From NCBI GenBank assembly GCA_017507285.1, contig JAFWBF010000050.1, forward strand, positions 1-12,145: 12,145 nucleotides of DNA, in the 5' to 3' direction. Under the pieces are notes generated by a model. That model was given only the letters and a program-made list of their open reading frames with translations, searched no databases and was not told the DNA's origin. Position 1 is the stretch's first letter, and every line of letters starts with the position of its first letter. Below are positions 6,573 through 12,145 of this stretch, piece by piece. This DNA comes from Bacteroidales bacterium. GTDB lineage: Bacteria > Bacteroidota > Bacteroidia > Bacteroidales > P3. The position numbers and the translations under genes are program-made.

Positions 6573-7339
6573 GGATGAGGGTTGTAGTCTTCGAGTAGGA
6601 AGTCTTCGTAATTAAAGTCAAAGATGTCGGTCTTTTGAGGATTTAACTTCATTGTAGGTAGTTTGCGAGGCTCTCGGCTTAGTTGTAGATGTACTTGCTC
6701 TATGTGGTTGCTATAAATATGGGCATCTCCAAGAGTGTGGATAAATTCGCCATATTTTAATCCACATGATTGGGCTATCATCATGGTAAATAATGCGTAA
6801 GAAGCAATGTTGAATGGGACTCCTAAGAAAATGTCGGCCGAACGTTGGTATAATTGGCAAGATAATTTTCCATCGGCGACATAGAATTGAAATAATATAT
6901 GACATGGAGGTAATGCCATCTTGTCTATTTCTCCCACATTCCAAGCACATACAAGCAATCGTCTCGAATCGGGGTTGGTTTTAATTTGTTCTATTAGTTG
7001 CGTTATTTGGTCGATAGACTTGCCATCGGCAGTTGCCCAGCTACGCCATTGCTTTCCATAAATAGGACCGAGGTCGCCATGTTCATTTGCCCACTCGTCC
7101 CAAATACTTACCTTGTGGTCGTGTAAATATTTTATATTAGTATCGCCTTTCAAAAACCATAGCAATTCGTAGATAATAGAACGGAGGTGTAGCTTTTTGG
7201 TGGTTAGTAAAGGAAAACCTTCATTCAAATCAAAACGCATCTGATAGCCAAAAACACTTTGAGTACCTGTGCCTGTGCGGTCGCTCTTGGTGTTGCCATT
7301 GGACAATACATGTTCTAAAAGGTCAAGATACTGTTTCAT
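6545..7339 (-). CDS. thyA: Thymidylate synthase
   Basis: ThyA methylates dUMP to dTMP with 5,10-methylene-tetrahydrofolate, in the cytoplasm. From the ATG at 7339 the protein is 264 residues, the same as E. coli ThyA and apparently alignable without gaps. It has DRTGTGT near residue 20, [14 protein letters not shown], the active-site PPCH with Cys146, [10 protein letters not shown] (the dUMP-phosphate arginine pair near 126-127), [17 protein letters not shown] and the C-terminal EVAV. An in-frame ATG at 7378 would add 13 residues ([13 protein letters not shown]) outside the family pattern and would leave almost no leader after the promoter, so I prefer 7339. folA, a frequent partner downstream of thyA, is absent; downstream is the convergent HAD gene. 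Confidence 0.96.
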   Translation of the reverse strand: MKQYLDLLEHVLSNGNTKSDRTGTGTQSVFGYQMRFDLNEGFPLLTTKKLHLRSIIYELLWFLKGDTNIKYLHDHKVSIWDEWANEHGDLGPIYGKQWRSWATADGKSIDQITQLIEQIKTNPDSRRLLVCAWNVGEIDKMALPPCHILFQFYVADGKLSCQLYQRSADIFLGVPFNIASYALFTMMIAQSCGLKYGEFIHTLGDAHIYSNHIEQVHLQLSREPRKLPTMKLNPQKTDIFDFNYEDFLLEDYNPHPHIKGEVAV

Positions 7340-7393
7340 ATTGCATTGTTTATTATAAAGTTGTATTATCTGTATCAATCTATTTTTTCACTG

Positions 7394-7401
7394 CAAAGGT
7401 A
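7394..7401 (-). promoter_or_regulatory. -7 promoter element of thyA
   Basis: Read on the minus strand this is TACCTTTG, a good match to TAnnTTTG. It lies 54 bases upstream of the chosen thyA start. Transcription would begin around 7387, giving a leader of roughly 45-50 nt. No clear TTTG -33 element is seen. Confidence 0.6.
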
Positions 7402-7537
7402 CTACTTTTATTGGAAAAATGTATCATACTTAAATCTTTTTTCACTACAGATGACAAATTATAAGATTTGGTGGAAATTTGGATTAAGATTTATATTGGA
7501 TTTTATATGTCGGGCAAATTGAATTCTGTTCATTTAT

Positions 7538-7747
7538 TTATACCCTATTATTAATCTGTCTGCGGTAGGGTATAACGAGCGTGATGGTATACCGTCAATT
7601 TTGGACCAATATATAGCTCAAAAAATCCCTCGTGATGTAGTTGGATTTTCCTCCCGGGGGAAGTTTATCTACTACGTGATGTAGATAAAACTCCATTGTG
7701 ATGTAAATTTCATTGACTCGTTTGTAGTGTTTTAAATTCTACATCAC
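7538..7747. repeat. Chain of inverted repeats; candidate structured RNA or palindromic element
   Basis: Five inverted repeats lie in 210 bases. (1) TTATACCCTA 7538-7547 with TAGGGTATAA 7566-7575, 10 bp perfect, 18-nt loop. (2) AAAATCC 7622-7628 with GGATTTT 7643-7649, 14-nt loop. (3) A near-palindrome centred on CCCGGG, 7648-7662. (4) TTTATCTAC 7664-7672 with GTAGATAAA 7681-7689, 9 bp perfect, 8-nt loop, extendable by two pairs across a bulge. (5) GTGATGTAAATTT 7698-7710 with AAATT-C-TACATCAC 7734-7747, 13 pairs with one bulged C. No gene explains them. They could be an untranslated RNA, a regulatory leader or a decayed interspersed palindromic repeat. Confidence 0.5.
7632..7747. repeat. Four copies of GTGATGTA (three direct, one inverted)
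   Basis: Copies start at 7632, 7676 and 7698, with the reverse complement TACATCAC at 7740-7747. The first two extend to the identical 10-mer CGTGATGTAG (7631-7640, 7675-7684). Start-to-start distances of the direct copies are 44 and 22 bp, about four and two helical turns. They lie 112-227 bp before the phoH start. The spacing suits a set of protein-binding sites, but the copies also take part in the stem-loops. Confidence 0.5.
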
Positions 7748-7858
7748 TTAATTGTTCTGACAACTATTAGACAGTTTGATTAAATCGATATGTATGTTTT
7801 TTATTGATATTCTTTAATTTTCGACACCATTATACTAAAACAGAAATATTAGCGTTTT

Positions 7859-8839
7859 ATGAATATAAAATGCGATTGGGTGAAAAATAACGAATCATTA
7901 GAAAAGATAATATCTTTGGAAGATATCGATTATGTACACTTTTGGGGTACAAACGATAAGGTTTTGGAATTTGTAAGAATACTTTTTCCAAAACTGAAAC
8001 TTATTGTTCGTGGCGAAATGCTCAAACTTGTAGGTGCTGAGGAAGATATAGTTTTCTTTGAAGAAAAATTTAAGTCGATGTTGTTCTTTTACGAGAAGTT
8101 TGGCAAGATTGACGAGGAGTCGATAATGCAAATTATGGACAATGTGACAGAGGGTTTGATAGAGGAGTCTTCGGGCGATGTATTGCTTCATGGTCGAAAT
8201 GGGTTACTTATAAAGGCACGCACTGCCAATCAGCATAAAATGGTGAAGGCTTGCGAAACTAACGATCTGATATTTGCAGTGGGGCCTGCGGGTACCGGTA
8301 AAACATATACTGCAGTGGCATTGGCAGTAAGAGCATTGAAAAATAAAGAAATAAAACGTATTGTTCTTACCCGTCCTGCTGTGGAAGCTGGCGAAAATTT
8401 GGGTTTCCTTCCCGGTGATTTGAGAGATAAATTGGACCCTTATTTGCAACCTTTGTACGATGCGTTGCGAGATATGATACCTCAGCAAAAACTGCTTTCG
8501 TATTGGGAAGATAGTACTATAGAGATTGCACCTTTGGCATTTATGCGTGGACGAACCCTTGACAATGCTTTTGTTATACTTGATGAGGCTCAGAATGCTA
8601 CACCATCTCAACTGAAGATGTTTCTTACTCGTATGGGTAGAAATGCCAAATTTGTAGTTACGGGCGATATAACTCAGATAGATCTTCCGAAGAATCAACG
8701 TTCGGGATTGCCACAAGCTATAGACATTCTTAAGGATATTGAAGGAATATCAATTATACAGCTTACCAATAAAGATGTGATACGCCATAAGTTGGTAACA
8801 AAGATAATCAACGCTTATGAAAATGCTAAAAACGAATAA
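7859..8839 (+). CDS. phoH: PhoH family ATPase
   Basis: A 326-residue cytoplasmic P-loop ATPase of the PhoH family, thought to act in RNA metabolism or ribosome-associated processes; its physiological role is not settled. The N-terminal part (about 1-100) has a KH-like stretch with RGEMLKLVGAEED. The PhoH domain has Walker A GPAGTGKT (142-149), TRPAVEAGENLGFLPGDLRDKLDPYL, Walker B ILDEAQNATPSQLKMFLTR (Asp242, Glu243) and VTGDITQIDLP. Length is normal for the form with the N-terminal domain. There is no Shine-Dalgarno. It heads a co-directional run, with only 3 bp to the next gene, and it is preceded by the repeat-rich intergenic region, which may regulate it. Confidence 0.95.
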   Translation: MNIKCDWVKNNESLEKIISLEDIDYVHFWGTNDKVLEFVRILFPKLKLIVRGEMLKLVGAEEDIVFFEEKFKSMLFFYEKFGKIDEESIMQIMDNVTEGLIEESSGDVLLHGRNGLLIKARTANQHKMVKACETNDLIFAVGPAGTGKTYTAVALAVRALKNKEIKRIVLTRPAVEAGENLGFLPGDLRDKLDPYLQPLYDALRDMIPQQKLLSYWEDSTIEIAPLAFMRGRTLDNAFVILDEAQNATPSQLKMFLTRMGRNAKFVVTGDITQIDLPKNQRSGLPQAIDILKDIEGISIIQLTNKDVIRHKLVTKIINAYENAKNE

Positions 8840-8842
8840 TAT

Positions 8843-10156
8843 ATGTTGCTGATTTATGTATCGAAATTGACCAATAGGGTAGGCTATACGCTCAATCTTA
8901 TATTTAAAAGTATATTGCATATACCTTTCGAGATAACTTTGGACGAAAACTACTATGCAACCTTTGAAGGTTGTAAACTATGTTATTCCGATAAAAAGAT
9001 AAGCGATGGCTTATATATCAAATCCGTAAAGCTGTTGTATCAGACTTCTATTGAAAATCAGGAAATACAAATGTCGGAATACGATAATTTTCCTATATTT
9101 TTTGCCACATACGGTAAAGACCAAACTTTGCCTTTCGATATTTTTGCAGCTTCGTTTTATTTGGTATCACGCTATGAAGAATATCTTCCGCATCATAAAG
9201 ATTATCATCAACGCTTTGATTTCAAGGATAGTCTGGCCTATCAAAAAGGGTTTTTACATGTTCCGCTTGTAAATAAGTGGGCAAATTTGTTGGCAAATAA
9301 ACTGAAAGAGGCTTATCCTGATTTTGTTATACCGTTGCGTAAATTTCATTTTGTGAATACTATTGATGTGGATTCGGCTTATTCGTTTAAACAGAAAGGT
9401 GTATTTCGGAATGTTGGCGGTTTTATTCGTGATATATTTAAACAGGATTATGAAAGTGTGAAAATGAGGGCAATGGTTATGCTCAATCGTCGAAAAGACC
9501 CATTTGATACATTTGATTTTATAATATCCCTTTCCGAAAAATACCATACAGAGCTATTGTTCTTTATACTTTTTGCCGATTATGACAACTACGACAAAAA
9601 TATATCTCACAATAGTTTGAAATTCCAACAATTGATAAAACATTTGGCCGATTATTCCAAAGTAGGTATACATCCATCGTATGCTTCGATGGATCAGTCC
9701 GGCAAACTTACTGTTGAGATTAAGCGTTTGTCGAAGGTGTTGCATAAGCCTATAGTGCGTAGCCGATTCCATTTTTTGAGGTTTCAATTACCAATTAGTT
9801 ACAATAATCTGATAAAAAATAATATAGATTCCGATTTCTCAATGGGATATAGTAATGAGTATGGGTTTAGGGCAAGTATATGTACTCCGTTTAATTTCTA
9901 TGATTTGGAAACAGATGCAGAAACAGACCTTATCATACACCCCTTTGCAGTTATGGATACCGCTCTGAAAACATATCTTAACTGTACTACCGATGAGGCT
10001 TTGAATATATTAAAAAACATAATCGACGAAATAAAATCAGTAGATGGTACGTTCTATAGTATTTGGCATAACAATAATTTATGTGAAAGTTTCGGTTGGG
10101 AAGGATGGTCCAAGGTATATGAGCAGATGATAGATTATGTATATAAACAGAATTGA
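8843..10156 (+). CDS. Polysaccharide deacetylase-like protein (Bacteroidota DUF7033-type)
   Basis: A 437-residue protein whose N-terminal third (MLLIYVSKLTNRVGYTLNLIFKSIL..., about 1-120) resembles the domain found before polysaccharide deacetylase domains in Bacteroidota (DUF7033, from memory). The rest has a spaced set of carbohydrate-esterase-4-like motifs: TIDVDSAY (Asp175, Asp177), GIHPSY (His277), RSRFHFLRF (306-314), DSDFSMGY (Asp329, Asp331) and IHPFAVMD (His366). The usual second metal-binding histidine of the HxxxH motif is not visible after His277, so catalysis is uncertain. No signal peptide or membrane segment is evident, which is unusual for an enzyme acting on envelope sugars and suggests a cytoplasmic precursor as substrate. 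It follows phoH by 3 bp, and hldD starts 39 bp later. The substrate is unknown; an LPS or surface-glycan sugar is my inference from hldD and kdsC downstream. Confidence 0.75.
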   Translation: MLLIYVSKLTNRVGYTLNLIFKSILHIPFEITLDENYYATFEGCKLCYSDKKISDGLYIKSVKLLYQTSIENQEIQMSEYDNFPIFFATYGKDQTLPFDIFAASFYLVSRYEEYLPHHKDYHQRFDFKDSLAYQKGFLHVPLVNKWANLLANKLKEAYPDFVIPLRKFHFVNTIDVDSAYSFKQKGVFRNVGGFIRDIFKQDYESVKMRAMVMLNRRKDPFDTFDFIISLSEKYHTELLFFILFADYDNYDKNISHNSLKFQQLIKHLADYSKVGIHPSYASMDQSGKLTVEIKRLSKVLHKPIVRSRFHFLRFQLPISYNNLIKNNIDSDFSMGYSNEYGFRASICTPFNFYDLETDAETDLIIHPFAVMDTALKTYLNCTTDEALNILKNIIDEIKSVDGTFYSIWHNNNLCESFGWEGWSKVYEQMIDYVYKQN

Positions 10157-10195
10157 AATAATATAAAATAATTATATATTAAAACACTGAAAACA

Positions 10196-11158
10196 ATGAT
10201 TGTAGTAACAGGTGCAGCAGGTTTTATAGCAAGTGGATTGGTAGGAACCCTTAATAGATTGGGTATTGAAGATATTGTTATCGTTGATGATTTTGCTCAG
10301 ACAAGAAAAATCAAAAATTGGGAAACTAAGAAGTATGTCGCCAAAGTGCAACGCAAAGATTTCTTTGAATGGTTTGATGCAAATGCCACAAAGATTGATT
10401 TTATTTTCCATTTGGGTGCCAGAACCGATACCACAGAGTTTAATTGGGATGTTTTCCAACATCTAAATTTCGATTATACTCGTAATATATGGACAAGATG
10501 TTGCGACAACAACATTCCGCTTATCTATGCTTCATCGGCTGCTACATACGGTAATGGTGAGTATGGATATATTGATGACCATAATATAGTGTCGTCACTG
10601 AAGCCTCTAAATCCATACGGTAGGAGCAAAAATGAATTTGATTTGTGGGCTTTGGCTCAAGAAAAGCAACCTCCATTTTGGGTTGGAACAAAATTCTTTA
10701 ACGTCTACGGCCCCAATGAATATCACAAAGGAAGAATGGCATCTGTGGTGCTTCACACATTTGAAACTGTAAAGAAAACCGGCAAGATGCAACTATTTCG
10801 CTCTCACAATCCAAAGTTTGAAGATGGTATGCAATTGAGAGATTTTATATATGTGAAAGATGTGATAGATATACTTATACACATGTACAAAACTCGTCCT
10901 ACAAATGGATTGTACAATGTAGGTACCGGCAATGCCGAAAGTTTTTTGGAACTTGCCACCTCAACGTTTATTGCTATGGACAAGCCGGTGAATATCGAAT
11001 TTGTGGATATGCCTGAGGATATACGTGATAAATATCAATATTTTACCGAAGCCGACACCACAAAACTACGTAAAACCTACAAACTGCCAATGCATACATT
11101 GCGCGAAGGAGTTGCCGATTATGTGAAAAATTATCTGATACCAAACAATTATTTGTAA
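10196..11158 (+). CDS. hldD: ADP-L-glycero-D-manno-heptose 6-epimerase
   Basis: HldD (RfaD) converts ADP-D-glycero- to ADP-L-glycero-D-manno-heptose, the heptose donor for the LPS inner core, in the cytoplasm. The protein is 320 residues, an extended short-chain dehydrogenase/reductase. The N-terminus MIVVTGAAGFIASGLV is the nucleotide-binding glycine motif, FHLGARTDTTE is the characteristic family stretch, YASSAATYG holds the serine at 113-114, YGRSK has catalytic Tyr141 and Lys145, and KFFNVYGPNEYHKGRMASV is the substrate-binding segment. The start is chosen at the ATG that begins the first beta-strand. It is followed after 20 bp by kdsC, another LPS inner-core gene, which supports the call over a generic sugar epimerase. 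Confidence 0.93.
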   Translation: MIVVTGAAGFIASGLVGTLNRLGIEDIVIVDDFAQTRKIKNWETKKYVAKVQRKDFFEWFDANATKIDFIFHLGARTDTTEFNWDVFQHLNFDYTRNIWTRCCDNNIPLIYASSAATYGNGEYGYIDDHNIVSSLKPLNPYGRSKNEFDLWALAQEKQPPFWVGTKFFNVYGPNEYHKGRMASVVLHTFETVKKTGKMQLFRSHNPKFEDGMQLRDFIYVKDVIDILIHMYKTRPTNGLYNVGTGNAESFLELATSTFIAMDKPVNIEFVDMPEDIRDKYQYFTEADTTKLRKTYKLPMHTLREGVADYVKNYLIPNNYL

Positions 11159-11178
11159 TATATCAAATTATCTGCGTT

Positions 11179-11697
11179 ATGAATTATAAAAACAAATTAC
11201 ATAAGATAAAAGCATTCGTGTTCGACTTTGATGGCGTTATGACCGATGGTGCCGTATGGGTATATGCCGATAAGGAAACTGTGAGAGCCGGAAATATAAA
11301 GGATGGCTATGCAATACAATATGCGGTAAAGAAAGGTTATTTGGTGGCCGTAATATCGGGAGCAACTTCGTTGAGCATAAACAATAGAATGGAATCACTT
11401 GGCGTAACCGATATATACACCGGAGCAGGCAATAAGATTGCGGTGTTTAAACAATTTCTTGACGAAAATATGTTGCAACCCGATGAAGTATTGTATATGG
11501 GCGACGATATTCCCGACTATGAAGTTATGCGCCGAGTAGGTGTGGCTACATGCCCTGCCGATGCGGCAATAGAGATAAAAGAAATAGCCGACTATATATC
11601 TCACCTACGTGGAGGTGAAGGATGTGTCAGAGATGTGATAGAACAAGTGTTGAGATTGCACAACAATTGGTTTCACCCTGATGCTGTAAATTGGTAA
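11179..11697 (+). CDS. kdsC: 3-deoxy-D-manno-octulosonate 8-phosphate phosphatase
   Basis: KdsC removes phosphate from Kdo-8-phosphate to give Kdo, the first inner-core sugar of LPS. It is a capless (C0) HAD phosphatase that normally forms tetramers. The protein has 172 residues, the usual size. Motif I is VFDFDGVMTDG (Asp16, Asp18), motif II VISGATS, motif III lysine in GAGNKIAVF, motif IV YMGDDIPDYEVM. The C-terminal GGEGCVRDVIEQVL corresponds to the conserved tail that reaches the active site. NIKDGYAIQYAVKKG after motif I is also family-typical. It sits 20 bp after hldD, so two inner-core sugar genes are paired. Confidence 0.94.
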   Translation: MNYKNKLHKIKAFVFDFDGVMTDGAVWVYADKETVRAGNIKDGYAIQYAVKKGYLVAVISGATSLSINNRMESLGVTDIYTGAGNKIAVFKQFLDENMLQPDEVLYMGDDIPDYEVMRRVGVATCPADAAIEIKEIADYISHLRGGEGCVRDVIEQVLRLHNNWFHPDAVNW

Positions 11698-11716
11698 TAA
11701 TTAAAAATAATAGTAT

Positions 11717-12145
11717 ATGAGAAAGATTACAGTATATGTATTGTTGATGGCGTTTGTAACTACGCTGTATGCACAAATGATTGATGCTTCACAGGCTCAT
11801 TATATGCGTGTTACCTACTATCACAATCGTTTTGAAGGTCGTTTGACATCCAACGGAGAGCGTTTCTCTCAAAGAAAATACACAGCAGCCCACCTTACCT
11901 ATAAGTTTGGAACATTGCTGCTGGTAACAGATCCTGCTACCAATCGATGGGTTATTGTAAGAGTAAACGATCGTTGTCCCAAAAAAGGGATATTAGACCT
12001 TTCACGTATCGCAGCCAAGCAGTTGGGAATACTCCAAAAAGGAACTACAGAAGTAATGGTAGTGCCTTTGCCAAATGAGTATTACGAGGTGTGGCAGAAA
12101 CAGATGTCGGTATTTAACAGCACCGAGGCTTCGGAGTTGGCATGC
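11717..12145 (+). CDS. RlpA-like double-psi beta-barrel protein, 3' end cut by window
   Basis: The reading frame is open from the ATG at 11717 to the window end (143 codons). Residues 1-19 (MRKITVYVLLMAFVTTLYA) are a signal peptide, probably cleaved before Gln20; no lipobox is seen, unlike E. coli RlpA. Residues about 30-118 are the RlpA-type double-psi beta-barrel: VTYYHNRFEGRLTSNGERF, TAAHLTYKFGTLLLVTD, VIVRVNDRCP and ILDLSRIAAKQLGI. The family usually reads NDRGP; here Cys87 replaces the glycine. Some RlpA proteins are lytic transglycosylases acting on glycan strands without stem peptides, but activity varies across the family. A C-terminal domain such as SPOR may lie beyond the window. 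The gene starts 19 bp after kdsC and may be co-transcribed. Confidence 0.85.
   Translation, partial: MRKITVYVLLMAFVTTLYAQMIDASQAHYMRVTYYHNRFEGRLTSNGERFSQRKYTAAHLTYKFGTLLLVTDPATNRWVIVRVNDRCPKKGILDLSRIAAKQLGILQKGTTEVMVVPLPNEYYEVWQKQMSVFNSTEASELAC

Larger units (their letters stand above)
7340..7858. other. Intergenic region between divergent thyA and phoH
   Basis: These 519 bases hold no credible protein gene on either strand. The left part (7340-7410) carries the thyA leader and promoter. The middle (7538-7747) is dense with inverted repeats and copies of GTGATGTA, listed separately. The right part (7748-7858) must contain the phoH promoter, but I find no exact TAnnTTTG; TAATTTTC at 7815-7822 is one mismatch away. 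A short C/G-rich patch around CCCGGG (7653-7658) stands out from the AT-rich surroundings. Confidence 0.8.

Noticed and set aside
7340..7378. Upstream in-frame ATG for thyA at 7378
   Set aside because: It adds 13 residues not found in the family, while the ATG at 7339 gives exactly the E. coli length of 264 and a sensible leader after the -7 element.
7631..7747. CRISPR array
   Set aside because: The shared unit is only 8-10 bp, the spacing is uneven, one copy is inverted, and there are no cas genes.
7538..7747. Insertion sequence or transposase remnant
   Set aside because: No transposase fragment, terminal inverted repeats or target-site duplication could be found around the hairpins.

Overview
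The window looks like chromosomal core DNA from a member of the Bacteroidota, most likely the order Bacteroidales. The evidence is the AT-rich composition, promoter elements that fit the Bacteroides-type -7 consensus TAnnTTTG, an almost complete lack of Shine-Dalgarno sequences, and the gene families present (a DPP5-like S9 peptidase, and a Bacteroidota-type polysaccharide-deacetylase-like protein beside phoH). I see no insertion sequence, phage gene, tRNA, rRNA or CRISPR array. All genes look intact except the last, which is cut by the window end.

Layout. (1) 45-1270: the ribosomal operon rpsF-rpsR-rplI (bS6, bS18, bL9), with a -7 promoter element in front and a rho-independent terminator behind. 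(2) 1306-3562: a single-gene unit for a predicted lipoprotein serine peptidase of family S9, with a promoter overlapped by a perfect inverted repeat and a very strong terminator. (3) 3687-6572: sufC-sufD (Fe-S cluster assembly) followed by a HAD-family hydrolase. sufB and sufS are not beside them. (4) 6545-7401: thyA on the minus strand, convergent with the HAD gene and overlapping its end by 28 bp. (5) 7340-7858: a 519-bp gap between divergent thyA and phoH. It is rich in inverted repeats and carries a repeated GTGATGTA motif. (6) 7859-12145: a co-directional run of phoH, a polysaccharide-deacetylase-like gene, hldD, kdsC and an rlpA-like gene, with gaps of 3, 39, 20 and 19 bp.

How the genes fit together. 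The first operon supplies ribosomal proteins. SufC and SufD are the ATPase and scaffold partner of the SUF Fe-S machinery, and the adjacent HAD phosphatase has no evident role in it. ThyA makes dTMP. In the last cluster HldD (ADP-heptose) and KdsC (Kdo) make precursors of the LPS inner core, the deacetylase-like protein probably acts on a carbohydrate, and the RlpA-like protein is an exported cell-wall or envelope protein, so the cluster has an envelope theme with PhoH at its head.

Most worth a second look: the only canonical Shine-Dalgarno in the window lies in front of rplI, directly after the genes for bS6 and bS18, two of the proteins known to sequester the anti-Shine-Dalgarno in Bacteroidota ribosomes; a chain of stem-loops at 7538-7747 that no gene explains; a CX2CX3CX4C cysteine cluster at the SufD C-terminus; and a 10-bp inverted repeat sitting on the S9 peptidase promoter.
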